From: a virus
Length of the DNA: 54,413 nt
Strand: one strand, 5' to 3'
Virus record (IMG/VR): IMGVR_UViG_3300045454_000116
Span: 1-54,413 of that record
Part shown: piece after piece, positions 1-7,849 of the stretch
How positions within the stretch are numbered: position 1 is the stretch's first letter
Layout of the letters: the number at the start of each line of letters is the position of its first letter
Position numbers and translations under genes: made by a program
The notes under the pieces: generated by a model
Told to the model about the DNA's origin: nothing
Databases searched by the model: none
Seen by the model: the letters and a program-made list of their open reading frames with translations, nothing else

Positions 1-2097
1 TCACCAGACCTTCGCCCGTGCGCGTTCTGGCCGGTACATAGGATCTCCTGGCTGCACACCGAAAGCTTCATAGAACTCGGGAATATTCATCACGACGCCG
101 TTTACTCGTTCCCGGGCGGGGGCATAGCCCCCTCCGCCTCTCAGCCGGGTGGCGAGCGACTCCGGTCTCTCGTGTCCCATGCGGGCGTACGCATACGCCA
201 GGAAGAACCTCTGCAGCGGCGTGAACCCACCAACGCGCTCGTTCTTCTTAAACTGATCTGTCTTCTTGAACGCGTCGAGGGCAATGCGCAGGCCTACCAG
301 GTCCGCCATGTTCTCTCGGAGGGTGCCCCTTCCGTCAATGTGCAAGCCCTCGATCGGCATCAAATCGTTGTACTGGTCCACCAATACCTGCGCGCGTCCT
401 TCGAACGCCTCCGTGTCCGCCGCCGTCCACCAATCGACCCTGTTGCCCTCTGCATCATAGTGCCTGCCTTCGCTGTCGAGGGCGTGAGCGATTTCATGGC
501 CAAGCCACGTAGCGCCATACACGATGGCGTCATCGAGTCGCTGGCCGCGCAGTCCCGGGGGAGTCGGGTTCGATACGCGCACCTCATTGCTGCTGTCGAG
601 ATATTCCGCATCACCGCCAATGCTCGGATGCAGGCCGGTCTCGCCCCTGTCGACGGCTGCGCTCAGGCTCCTGATTTCCCGGTCGTGGAACCATTCGGCT
701 GAGCGAATCATGTTCTGCACGTACGAATCCCGCCGCAACGGCATCGTGCTGAAATCTATCCATCGTTCGGGATACCCGATCGTGATCTTCAGCCGGTCCA
801 GCTTGAGCCTTGCTCTGTCCTTCGTGCTGTCGCTCATCCAGTCCAAGTGCTCGACCCGATCCCGGAACGCCTGTCGAATGGACTCGGCGACGGCTCGGTA
901 GCGGGACCTTGCGTTCGGAGGAAGGTCCGCATCAACGTAGAGCTTCGCCAGCGGCAGTCCCAGCCAGTTCTTCAACTGCCATACCAGACGCCTCCACCGG
1001 GGCTCTGGCTGTAGCTGCCCGGTGACCGTGCTCTTGTATGCAAAGAACTCGCTGTAGGTCCCGTCGTCGAGAAACGGCGCGTTCGTCTTGACCAGCCAGA
1101 ACTGGAGATAGTCCTTCCATGTCTCGAGGGGGACCGCGCGCAGCAGCGCATCCAGCGCTCGAAAGAATCCCGGCTGACGCAGATCGACCGAGTCAATTCC
1201 GGTCGCGCCAATCTGTCGAAAGTACCGGCTCCAGTCGATCCCCGGCGCCAACTCGCTCAGGTCGGCAGGTCGCATCCTGCGAGACTGATTGCCCTGCTCG
1301 AAGCCGGCTGCCAGTCCGGCCTCGAGGTCGAAGACCGCGCGGGCGCTGGCCCTGGCCTTGCCGCTGTCACCGTGAAGTCGAAGGAACGTTCGGAACAGAT
1401 ACTCGCGGAACGCATTCTGCACCTTCACCCGTGGAGGATCGGTCGCGGAGTAGGCCAGCCGGCCCATAGTGAGGCCACCTTGTGACAGGCTGTAGATCCG
1501 CAGATGACTATTGGCCTGGTCCCTCTCCACGCCGTCGTCGAACAGCACGCGTTGCCGCACGAAGAAGTTGTCCCAGAGCATGTTTCTCCTGTGCAGCATG
1601 GCGACGACATCGATCAGATCCCGAACCGAACGGATGGCGCCGATCCGATCTAGGTCGGGCTTCAAGGGAACGAGTCCCTGTTGGTTGATGGCCGCGGAAT
1701 CCATCCCGGTGGCCCACACGTCGCCGACCAACTGCTCTGCGGTCCCGCGGCCCGCTTTCTTCGCCGCAGCGTTCTCGCTAATGGTTCGCAGCCGTGCGTA
1801 GATCTCATCGCTCGCAACGTTCCAGCCCCCCCATCCTGCCTGGTCCTCGGGGATGGGATTGCGGTTGAGCCATCCTCCGCCCGCATACCGGAAGAAATCC
1901 TCCCGCGGCGAGACTGCCGGGTCGATGTTCTGAGACAGCAAGTCCTGTGCAGGCTGTGGTGCCGATGGCGGGGCGCCCATCGTGAGCGAGAAGAGGACGA
2001 TGAGGTACAGTGCGGTTGCTGGTCTGGCGAGATGCGGCCACCGAGGGGCTGGCGTGGGGCACCTGGAAGGCCGAACAAGTCGTGTGCCGAGAGTCAT
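1..2097 (-). CDS. M13 family (neprilysin/PepO-type) metallopeptidase
   Basis: Zinc endopeptidase of the M13 family, 698 residues, the usual size for bacterial PepO-like enzymes. Residues about 28-41 are hydrophobic and look like a signal peptide or anchor, so the enzyme probably acts outside the cytoplasmic membrane on peptides. The zinc motif HEIAH lies at residues 534-538, and the third ligand is probably Glu595 in ENMADLVGL, the M13 ENxxD block. The N-terminal YAGGGWLNRNPIP block is also typical of the family. The stop codon is the first three bases of the window. It is the only ordinary chromosomal-type gene here, is transcribed away from everything else, and probably marks host DNA flanking the mobile element. 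Start: ATG at 2097; later in-frame starts are possible because the N-terminus is long and basic. Confidence 0.93.
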   Translation of the reverse strand: MTLGTRLVRPSRCPTPAPRWPHLARPATALYLIVLFSLTMGAPPSAPQPAQDLLSQNIDPAVSPREDFFRYAGGGWLNRNPIPEDQAGWGGWNVASDEIYARLRTISENAAAKKAGRGTAEQLVGDVWATGMDSAAINQQGLVPLKPDLDRIGAIRSVRDLIDVVAMLHRRNMLWDNFFVRQRVLFDDGVERDQANSHLRIYSLSQGGLTMGRLAYSATDPPRVKVQNAFREYLFRTFLRLHGDSGKARASARAVFDLEAGLAAGFEQGNQSRRMRPADLSELAPGIDWSRYFRQIGATGIDSVDLRQPGFFRALDALLRAVPLETWKDYLQFWLVKTNAPFLDDGTYSEFFAYKSTVTGQLQPEPRWRRLVWQLKNWLGLPLAKLYVDADLPPNARSRYRAVAESIRQAFRDRVEHLDWMSDSTKDRARLKLDRLKITIGYPERWIDFSTMPLRRDSYVQNMIRSAEWFHDREIRSLSAAVDRGETGLHPSIGGDAEYLDSSNEVRVSNPTPPGLRGQRLDDAIVYGATWLGHEIAHALDSEGRHYDAEGNRVDWWTAADTEAFEGRAQVLVDQYNDLMPIEGLHIDGRGTLRENMADLVGLRIALDAFKKTDQFKKNERVGGFTPLQRFFLAYAYARMGHERPESLATRLRGGGGYAPARERVNGVVMNIPEFYEAFGVQPGDPMYRPERARAKVW

Positions 2098-2362
2098 GTG
2101 GGGATTCCGACAACGGTGGCGTTACACCAGCGCACGCATCCAACGCGACAGATGCCCAGCGGCCACATTAGAACCTGTATTTTGAAATCTTATCCCATTC
2201 TGGCAAGACTTGGGCTGCTGGGCCTCAAGCCGGACAAATCGTCCTCACGCGACGTACATAGTTAACGAACGCGGCACAAAGCCGCGTCGATCCCATCCAC
2301 CAGACGCCGGCTCGACCGCGCAGCGGAGATCGTCGTGGGTGGTCTTCCGAAGGAGACCGCTC

Positions 2363-2512
2363 ATGCGCGATCGCGACGCCGCGCTCGATCAAGCCATTCG
2401 CGAGGTCGCCGCCATTCTCGGCGACGCCCTCGTGCGCCTGATCTTCTCGAATCCGGCCATCCAGCAAGTTGACTTCCCGGAGACAGAGAGCCCTCATGGG
2501 ACTGCTGGTTAA
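2363..2512 (+). CDS. Small conserved-type protein preceding DUF2924
   Basis: A 49-residue acidic protein starting MRDRDAALDQAIREVA. The start is well supported by an AAGGAG Shine-Dalgarno seven to eight bases upstream of the ATG at 2363. No domain is recognisable. The C-terminus overlaps the start of the DUF2924 gene, so the two are probably translationally coupled, with the recombinase gene following. A short ORF upstream of DUF2924 and a serine recombinase is a recurring arrangement, but its function is not known to me. First gene of the rightward integration module. Confidence 0.6.
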   Translation: MRDRDAALDQAIREVAAILGDALVRLIFSNPAIQQVDFPETESPHGTAG

Positions 2513-3041
2513 CGTCATGAAGACTGAGAACGAGATCCGACAGGAGATCGAGGGCCTCCGCAACCTGACCACGGCGCAGCTCAAGGAGAAGTACCGCGAG
2601 GTCTTCGGCGAGGAGTCCCGATCCAATCACAAGCAGTTCCTGTTCCGCCGCATCGCCTGGCGCATCCAGGCGAATGCGTGGGGCGGCCTCTCCGAGCGCG
2701 CACGCCAGCGCGCGCTCGAGATTGCAGACGACGCCGATCTCCGCATCCGCGCGCCCAAGAACTTCCTTCGGGAACCACTCGACGACGGCCGGAACATGGA
2801 GGCGCGCCTGAAGCCGTCGCTCGACCCGCGGTTGCCGCTGCCCGGCACGCCGCTCATTCGCCGCTACCAGGGCAAGGACATCGTCGTCCACGTCCGGCCC
2901 GATGGCGGGTTCGAGTGCAACGGCAGAATCTACACGTCGCTGAGCCGCGCGGTGACGGAGGCGACGGGCACGCGCTGGAACGGCTTTGCCTTTTTCAACC
3001 TCGGCCACCGGCCCGGAGTGAAGCATGGCGAACGGGAATAA
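2496..3041 (+). CDS. DUF2924 family protein
   Basis: About 181 residues. The stretch VFGEESRSNHKQFLFRRIAW and the following R/A-rich helices are the DUF2924 signature, a family found almost always beside phage or transposon-type serine recombinases. The C-terminal half has a small beta-rich region (KDIVVHVRPDGGFECNGRIY, then SLSRAVTEATGTRWNG) that resembles a compact DNA-binding fold. Function is unknown; an accessory role in recombination is plausible from context only. Start is uncertain: ATG 2496 has an AG-rich Shine-Dalgarno, while ATG 2517 (MKTENEIRQ) matches the usual family N-terminus better. The 3' end overlaps the recombinase start by 17 bases. Confidence 0.85.
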   Translation: MGLLVNVMKTENEIRQEIEGLRNLTTAQLKEKYREVFGEESRSNHKQFLFRRIAWRIQANAWGGLSERARQRALEIADDADLRIRAPKNFLREPLDDGRNMEARLKPSLDPRLPLPGTPLIRRYQGKDIVVHVRPDGGFECNGRIYTSLSRAVTEATGTRWNGFAFFNLGHRPGVKHGERE

Positions 3042-4554
3042 CGGCAACGGCGCACCCAAGCCGGTCCGCTGCGCCATTTACACCCGGAAGTCCACCGACG
3101 AGGGGCTGAACCAGGATTTCAACTCCCTCGATGCGCAGAGGGACGCCGGCGAGGCCTACATCCGGAGCCAGGCCGGCGAGGGCTGGACGCTCCTGCCCGA
3201 CCAGTACGACGACGGCGGCTACACCGGCGCCAACATGGACCGCCCGGCGCTGCGCCGCCTGCTGGCGGACATCCAGGCCAGGAAGGTCGATTGCGTGGTG
3301 GTGTATAAGGTGGACCGGCTCAGCCGCTCCATCCGCGACTTCGCCAAGATCATGGAGATCCTGGAGAAGCACGGCGCGACGTTCGTGTCGGTCACGCAGC
3401 AGTTCAACACCACCACCTCCCTCGGTCGCCTCACACTCAACATCCTGCTCTCGTTCGCGCAATTCGAACGGGAGATCATCAGCGAGCGCACGCGCGACAA
3501 ACAGATTCTGGCGCGCAAGCGCGGCAAGTGGACAGGCGGTCATGTGCCGCTAGGTTACAACGTCGTGGACGGCTGCCTGGCCATCAACGAGGAAGAGGCT
3601 GCCCGCGTGCGCCAGGTGTTCGAGTGGTACCTGGAAGGCCACTCCGTCCATGGCATTGTGGCGAAATGCGAGGACCTCGGCTGGCGCAACAAGCAGTGGG
3701 CAACCAAAGAGGGCAAAACGTTCGGCGGCCATCCCCTGCGGAAGTGCCACATCTACACGATGCTGGCGAACCCGCTCTACGCCGCGCGCATCCGCGCCGC
3801 CGACGAGGTCGTGGCCGCCGCACACCCCCGGATCGTCGACGACAACACCTTCGACTTGGTCCAGCAGAAGCTGATGGAGAACACGCGGAATCCCGGCCGC
3901 GGGCACGGGCCCAAATTGGAGGCTCTGTTGCGCGGCCTCCTGTACTGCGCATGCTGCGGGTCGGCCATGTCACCGAGCTACTCGTCAAGTAGGAACCGGC
4001 GCTACCGATACTACGTCTGCCTCCGCACCATGCAGCGGAACGGTGACGGGTGCACAACGCGCGCCGTGTCCGCGCCGGTGGTCGAGGAGGCGGTCATTGA
4101 GAGCGTGCGGCGGTTCGCCACGCAGCCCGAGGTCGTCGAAGCGATCGCCCGGGCGGCGCGCCAGCGGTTGACCGAGGAATTGGGCCGGCATCGCGAGGAG
4201 TTGAAGGCCCTCAATGTCCGTATCCGGAACGCCAAGTCGCAACTCGTGCGGGCGAAGAACCTGGACCCCGACCGGGAGGCCGCGCTCCGCGACGTCGTTT
4301 CGTCGGGAGAAGCCAAAGCGGAGCAACTGCGCGGCCTGGTGGAGCGCGGCGAACGGCTAAGGTTCGATGACCAGATGTTGCGCCAGCGCATGGCGACGTT
4401 TGACGAGGTCTGGAAGACCATGACGATCCAGCAGCAGGCGGCGCTGCTGCGCCAGTTGATCGAACGGGTCGGCTACGACGCCCGCGGCGACAAGGTAAAG
4501 GTCACCTACAACTCGAACGGTATCCGGGAGTTCTGCAAAGGAGCGACAAAGTGA
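3025..4554 (+). CDS. Large serine recombinase / integrase
   Basis: Site-specific recombinase of the large serine (phiC31-like) class, 509 residues. The N-terminal resolvase domain has the catalytic Ser23 in YTRKS, the VVYKVDRLSRSIRDF block and the FEREIISERT helix. A Recombinase domain follows (VPLGYNV onward). The zinc ribbon has Cys308/Cys311 and Cys332/Cys343. A coiled coil then covers about residues 370-450. This domain order is complete, so the enzyme looks intact. It could integrate and excise the element. It lies at the left end of the phage-like region, where an integrase next to attL is expected, but I could not identify att core sequences. It overlaps the upstream DUF2924 gene and the downstream small gene (GTGA overlap), so the three are one operon. 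Confidence 0.95.
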   Translation: MANGNNGNGAPKPVRCAIYTRKSTDEGLNQDFNSLDAQRDAGEAYIRSQAGEGWTLLPDQYDDGGYTGANMDRPALRRLLADIQARKVDCVVVYKVDRLSRSIRDFAKIMEILEKHGATFVSVTQQFNTTTSLGRLTLNILLSFAQFEREIISERTRDKQILARKRGKWTGGHVPLGYNVVDGCLAINEEEAARVRQVFEWYLEGHSVHGIVAKCEDLGWRNKQWATKEGKTFGGHPLRKCHIYTMLANPLYAARIRAADEVVAAAHPRIVDDNTFDLVQQKLMENTRNPGRGHGPKLEALLRGLLYCACCGSAMSPSYSSSRNRRYRYYVCLRTMQRNGDGCTTRAVSAPVVEEAVIESVRRFATQPEVVEAIARAARQRLTEELGRHREELKALNVRIRNAKSQLVRAKNLDPDREAALRDVVSSGEAKAEQLRGLVERGERLRFDDQMLRQRMATFDEVWKTMTIQQQAALLRQLIERVGYDARGDKVKVTYNSNGIREFCKGATK

Positions 4555-4940
4555 AGGACCGCTGCGAAGACGAGATTGCGCTCAAGTGGCCGGCGCGCCA
4601 TGTGGCAGGCAAGCCGAAGAAGACTGCGGTTCCAGCGCCGCCGCGCATTCCCCGGATCACCCGCCTGATGGCGCTGGCCATCAAGTTCCAGGACATGATC
4701 GACCGTGGCGAGGTGAAGGACTACGCCGACCTGGCCCGCCTGGGTTTCGTGACAAGGGCGAGGATCACGCAGATCATGAACCTTTGCCTGCTCGCGCCGG
4801 ACATCCAGGAGGAGATCCTGGAAGGCACTGGGGCGATTGAGCGATCTCTTCGCCGTGTGGGTAGCTTGGCGCAATGGGATCAGCAAAGAGCGGAATGGGC
4901 CAGGACCGCGAGGCGTGGCACTCAGCGCCCGGCGGCCTGA
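4551..4940 (+). CDS. Small HTH-like protein coupled to the recombinase
   Basis: A 129-residue protein starting at a GTG that overlaps the recombinase stop (GTGA), which implies translational coupling. Residues about 38-85 (ITRLMALAIKFQDMIDRG, then VKDYADLARLGFVTRARITQ) look like a helix-turn-helix of the KorB/ParB type, with TRARITQIMNLCLLAPDIQ as the likely recognition region. The N-terminus is basic and proline-rich. Proteins of this layout often follow serine recombinases in mobile elements, and a directionality or regulatory role is possible, but that is inference. The last 19 bases overlap the 3' end of the convergent TIR-like gene, with no terminator visible between them. Confidence 0.75.
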   Translation: MKDRCEDEIALKWPARHVAGKPKKTAVPAPPRIPRITRLMALAIKFQDMIDRGEVKDYADLARLGFVTRARITQIMNLCLLAPDIQEEILEGTGAIERSLRRVGSLAQWDQQRAEWARTARRGTQRPAA

Positions 4941-5413
4941 GCAGCGGCCTCGACCCAACGGGCGAAGCCGTGGTATCCGTCATGCTGGACCCAATCATAG
5001 GTTGGATAGATCTGGGATAGGTAGGTGCGCCGGCCGTTGTCTTCCAGATACAGTTTGTCGAAGGGATTCGCACCGCGAACGTCGGGGCGCCCGTACTTAT
5101 CTTTGATCCCGTCGACATAGATCCCCAACAGGCCGTTACCTCGTTCGAGGCTCTTCTTGATCTCGTACACCACCCACTCTCGGCTGGCAGTTTCGGCACC
5201 GATCAACACTGCGGTCACCGAAGTGTTTTCCAGCCCTCGGTTGATCATCCGCTTGATCGCCTCATCGCCCTGTTTCTTGGCCTCTTCCCACAAGGACGCA
5301 TCCCAGAAGCCGGCGGCCTCCCGGTCAGGCTGTGTCACCCAGCTGTTCCGGACAACATTCGCCCGCCAGATGTCCCGCTCGTAGTGAAAGCTGAAGAAAA
5401 CGCGCCGTGCCAT
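4922..5413 (-). CDS. ThsB-like TIR-domain protein (DUF1863/MTH538 type)
   Basis: A 163-residue single-domain protein. It opens MARRVFFSFHYERDIWR, the first strand and loop of ThsB/MTH538-like TIR domains (TIR_2/DUF1863). REWVVYEIKKSL carries the conserved Glu84 that is the usual catalytic residue in NAD-consuming TIR enzymes. WDASLWEEAKKQGDEAIKRM is the second helix typical of this family. In Thoeris, ThsB senses infection and makes an NAD-derived signal that activates an effector. Here no ThsA is present. The partner is the membrane protein encoded 15 bases upstream, so a TIR sensor/signal maker acting on a membrane effector is the natural hypothesis. The start is supported by an AAAGGAGGG Shine-Dalgarno. 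The 3' end overlaps a convergent gene by 19 bases. Confidence 0.82.
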   Translation of the reverse strand: MARRVFFSFHYERDIWRANVVRNSWVTQPDREAAGFWDASLWEEAKKQGDEAIKRMINRGLENTSVTAVLIGAETASREWVVYEIKKSLERGNGLLGIYVDGIKDKYGRPDVRGANPFDKLYLEDNGRRTYLSQIYPTYDWVQHDGYHGFARWVEAAAQAAGR

Positions 5414-5428
5414 AAGAGAGGCCCTCCT

Positions 5429-5902
5429 TTATCTCGTCCAGAAGCGAATGATGATGGCTGCTGCTACAACCGCCAGGACCACCACTCCGTGGATGGCCAG
5501 GATCGAGTGCGCCCAAAGCGTCTGAAACCAGCTTGGAACCTTCTCCGCATACTCCTTCGTTGACATGGAGAACGGTTCCACCGTACGCAAGGTCTCGGCC
5601 GAGGCAAGCCGGAGCTCATCGTAGAGTTTCCGGAACAGCCGCTCCTGGCGGAGGTAGTAGGCGTCCAACCCCCAGAAGGAGAGCGCCGGCAGCAAGGCGA
5701 TTAAGGCGAACGTGGCGTTCGAATCCTTGGCGGCCAGTGCGAAGAGCGCGGCAGTCAAGGTAACGGTCCAGCCCTTGAGGAGAAAGGAATTGGCCGCCAT
5801 TCTGGTGACAACGCCTTGAATCAGCTCTAAGTGCTTTACAACGTCTTCCGTCATGGTCGGACTCCCGGCTTCTGGCTTGTCCCCGACCGCTACTTGACTC
5901 AT
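5429..5902 (-). CDS. Membrane protein, putative effector partner of the TIR protein
   Basis: About 157 residues with three likely membrane helices: two adjacent ones near the middle of the N-terminal half (GWTVTLTAALFALAA; FALIALLPALSFWGLDAYYL) and one at the C-terminus (ILAIHGVVVLAVVAAAIIIR). A charged helix RQERLFRKLYDELRLASAE follows the first pair. The hairpin plus long helix recalls the SLATT-type effectors of nucleotide-signal immune systems, but I cannot confirm that family. First gene of a leftward operon with the TIR gene. Start choice: ATG 5902 coincides with the predicted transcription start, giving a leaderless message. ATG 5854 has an upstream GGGAG and is the alternative. Membrane disruption on TIR activation is inference. 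Confidence 0.7.
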   Translation of the reverse strand: MSQVAVGDKPEAGSPTMTEDVVKHLELIQGVVTRMAANSFLLKGWTVTLTAALFALAAKDSNATFALIALLPALSFWGLDAYYLRQERLFRKLYDELRLASAETLRTVEPFSMSTKEYAEKVPSWFQTLWAHSILAIHGVVVLAVVAAAIIIRFWTR

Positions 5903-5922
5903 CACGTACTATGTCATATGAT
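5894..5922 (+). promoter_or_regulatory. Sigma70-type promoter of the type I R-M operon
   Basis: -35 TTGACT at 5894-5899 and -10 TATGAT at 5917-5922 are separated by exactly 17 bases. The next good initiating purine, seven bases after the -10, is the A of the HsdM start codon at 5930, so the mRNA is predicted to be leaderless. The promoter overlaps the opposed promoter of the TIR operon. Confidence 0.6.
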
Positions 5923-5936
5923 CCCCAGCATGTCAA
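5908..5936 (-). promoter_or_regulatory. Opposed promoter of the membrane protein/TIR operon
   Basis: Read on the minus strand: -35 TTGACA (5936-5931), a 17-base spacer, then -10 CATAGT (5913-5908). Transcription would begin near 5902, the A of the membrane-protein ATG. It occupies the same DNA as the rightward HsdM promoter, so the two should compete for polymerase. The Xre domain fused to HsdM is an obvious candidate regulator. Confidence 0.5.
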
Positions 5937-7849
5937 CAATTTCGCACCGCGATGCTGATTCCTTCGCGAGTATCATCCGAGAGATCAGGGGACGTCTCGG
6001 CATCTCCCAAGAGAAGCTCGCGGCCCGGCTGCGAGTCTCATTTCCCACCGTAAGCCGTTGGGAAAAAGGGAAAACCGAGCCGGACGGGGCGGTGCGGCAC
6101 GCGGTGACCGAATTTGTGAAGTCTCTCGGGCCGGATTTCGCCGATCTCTACGCCCGCCTGGCTGGGGATGATGTGGAGGCTGTCCGCGTGGCTCCTGCCC
6201 GGCCGGCTCGACGTGGACGGCGCAAGCAGGTGCCCGAGTCTGTCCCTCCCGCCAACAGCAACGGCCAGCTGATGGACAACCGGTCCATGGAAACGCTGCT
6301 GTGGAAGGCGGCCTGCTCCATTCGCGGCGAGAAAGATGCCCCGAAGTTCAAGGACTATATCCTGCCGCTCATCTTCATCAAGCGGCTGTCAGATGTGTTC
6401 GAGGACGAGATCGCCCGGCTCAGCGAGGAATTCGGCGATGAAAAAACGGCGCTCAGCGTCATCGAAGCCGACCCGTCGCTGGTCCGTTTCTACATTCCTC
6501 CCGAGGCGACCTGGCCGGTTGTCAGCGGCCGCAAGAAGTTCGACTGGCCCGCGGACCGCAACCCGCGAACCCTTGGCGAGCAGCTCACCACGACGATCCG
6601 CGCCATCGCGAAAGCGAACCCCAGTCTTCAAGGCGTCATCGACATCGTCGACTACAACGAAACCCGCAACGGCGAGCGGGAAATCAGCGACGAAGCGCTG
6701 TCGCGCCTGATCGAGACGCTCAGCGATCCCCGCTACCGCCTCGGCCTGAACGACGTAGAGCCGGATTTCTTGGGCCGCGCCTACGAATACCTCCTGCGAA
6801 AGTTCGCTGAAGGCCAGGGGCAAAGCGCCGGCGAGTTCTTCACGCCGAAGGAGGTCGGCTGGCTGATGGCGCGGCTGATGGACCCCAAGCAAGGCGAGGA
6901 GGTCTATGACCCCTGCTGCGGCTCCGGCGGACTGCTGGTCAAGTGCCAGTTGGTGCTCAAGGAGCGCGAACAGAGGATCGACCGCCCGCTCAAACTTTAC
7001 GGCCAGGAGCTGACCGGCTCCTCCTTCGCCATCGCGCGGATGAACATGGTGCTGCACGATATGGCCGGCGAGATCGTCCGCGGCAACACCATGACCAATC
7101 CGAAGTTCCTGGAAGAAGGTCGTCTCAAGCGGTTCGACATCGTGGTGACCAATCCGATGTGGAACCAGGACAATTTCGATCCGAAGAGCTACGAGAACGA
7201 CCCGTATGAACGGTTCGAGACTCGCGGCGGCTACGCGCCGGCCTCCAGCGCGGACTGGGCCTGGCTCCAGCACGTCGCGGCGTCCATGAAGGATCACGGC
7301 CGCGCTGCCGTGGTGATCGATACCGGCGCCGCCAGCCGCGGCAGCGGCAGCCAGGGCGAGAACAAGGAAAAGACCATCCGCCGCTGGTTTGTGGAGCAGG
7401 ACCTGGTGGAAGGCGTCATTCTCCTTCCCGACAATCTCTTTTACAACACCACCGCCGCGGGCCTGATCGTTGTCCTAAACGCGGCGAAGCCCAAGAACCG
7501 GCGCGGCCAGGTGCTGCTGGTGAACGCGAGCGCGGAGTTCCGGAAAGGGCGCCCGAAGAACGAACTCACCGAGGAGGGCATCCGCAAGATTGTCCAATGC
7601 TTCCGCGAGTGGAAGGATCAGGAGGGGCTGTGCCGGGTGGTCGACCGACAGCAGATCGCCGAGGCGGACTACAACTTGTCGCCTGCTCGATTTGTACGGT
7701 CGGTATCCACGACAGAAACCGGTGACGTTCAGGCGATATTGGACCAGCTCGCGGATCTGAAGACGGAGTCTTCAAGGTTGGATTCGCAACTGAGCGAAGT
7801 CTTCGAGCGGCTTGGTTATCAGTGGAAAGGAGGAGCCATTGTACCCTGA
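5930..7849 (+). CDS. hsdM: Type I R-M methyltransferase subunit HsdM with N-terminal Xre domain
   Basis: DNA adenine methyltransferase subunit of a type I restriction-modification enzyme, about 639 residues. Residues about 12-65 form an Xre-type HTH (IREIRGRLGISQEKLAARL, then VSFPTVSRWEKGKTEP). A basic linker leads to the HsdM N-terminal helical domain (LWKAACSIRGEKDAPKFKDY). The methyltransferase core has the AdoMet motif at D327 (DPCCGSGG) and the catalytic NPMW at 408-411, a variant of NPPF/Y. Start: ATG 5930 is chosen because it coincides with the predicted transcription start; ATG 5918 lies inside the -10 box. The HTH fusion may let the methylase control its own operon or the opposed TIR operon. 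The 3' end overlaps hsdS by 11 bases. Confidence 0.93.
   Translation: MSTISHRDADSFASIIREIRGRLGISQEKLAARLRVSFPTVSRWEKGKTEPDGAVRHAVTEFVKSLGPDFADLYARLAGDDVEAVRVAPARPARRGRRKQVPESVPPANSNGQLMDNRSMETLLWKAACSIRGEKDAPKFKDYILPLIFIKRLSDVFEDEIARLSEEFGDEKTALSVIEADPSLVRFYIPPEATWPVVSGRKKFDWPADRNPRTLGEQLTTTIRAIAKANPSLQGVIDIVDYNETRNGEREISDEALSRLIETLSDPRYRLGLNDVEPDFLGRAYEYLLRKFAEGQGQSAGEFFTPKEVGWLMARLMDPKQGEEVYDPCCGSGGLLVKCQLVLKEREQRIDRPLKLYGQELTGSSFAIARMNMVLHDMAGEIVRGNTMTNPKFLEEGRLKRFDIVVTNPMWNQDNFDPKSYENDPYERFETRGGYAPASSADWAWLQHVAASMKDHGRAAVVIDTGAASRGSGSQGENKEKTIRRWFVEQDLVEGVILLPDNLFYNTTAAGLIVVLNAAKPKNRRGQVLLVNASAEFRKGRPKNELTEEGIRKIVQCFREWKDQEGLCRVVDRQQIAEADYNLSPARFVRSVSTTETGDVQAILDQLADLKTESSRLDSQLSEVFERLGYQWKGGAIVP

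Noticed and set aside
2098-2362. Attachment site between the M13 gene and the recombinase module
   Set aside because: Expected position for attL, but without the right end of the element no core repeat can be identified; the region shows no clear promoter or gene either.
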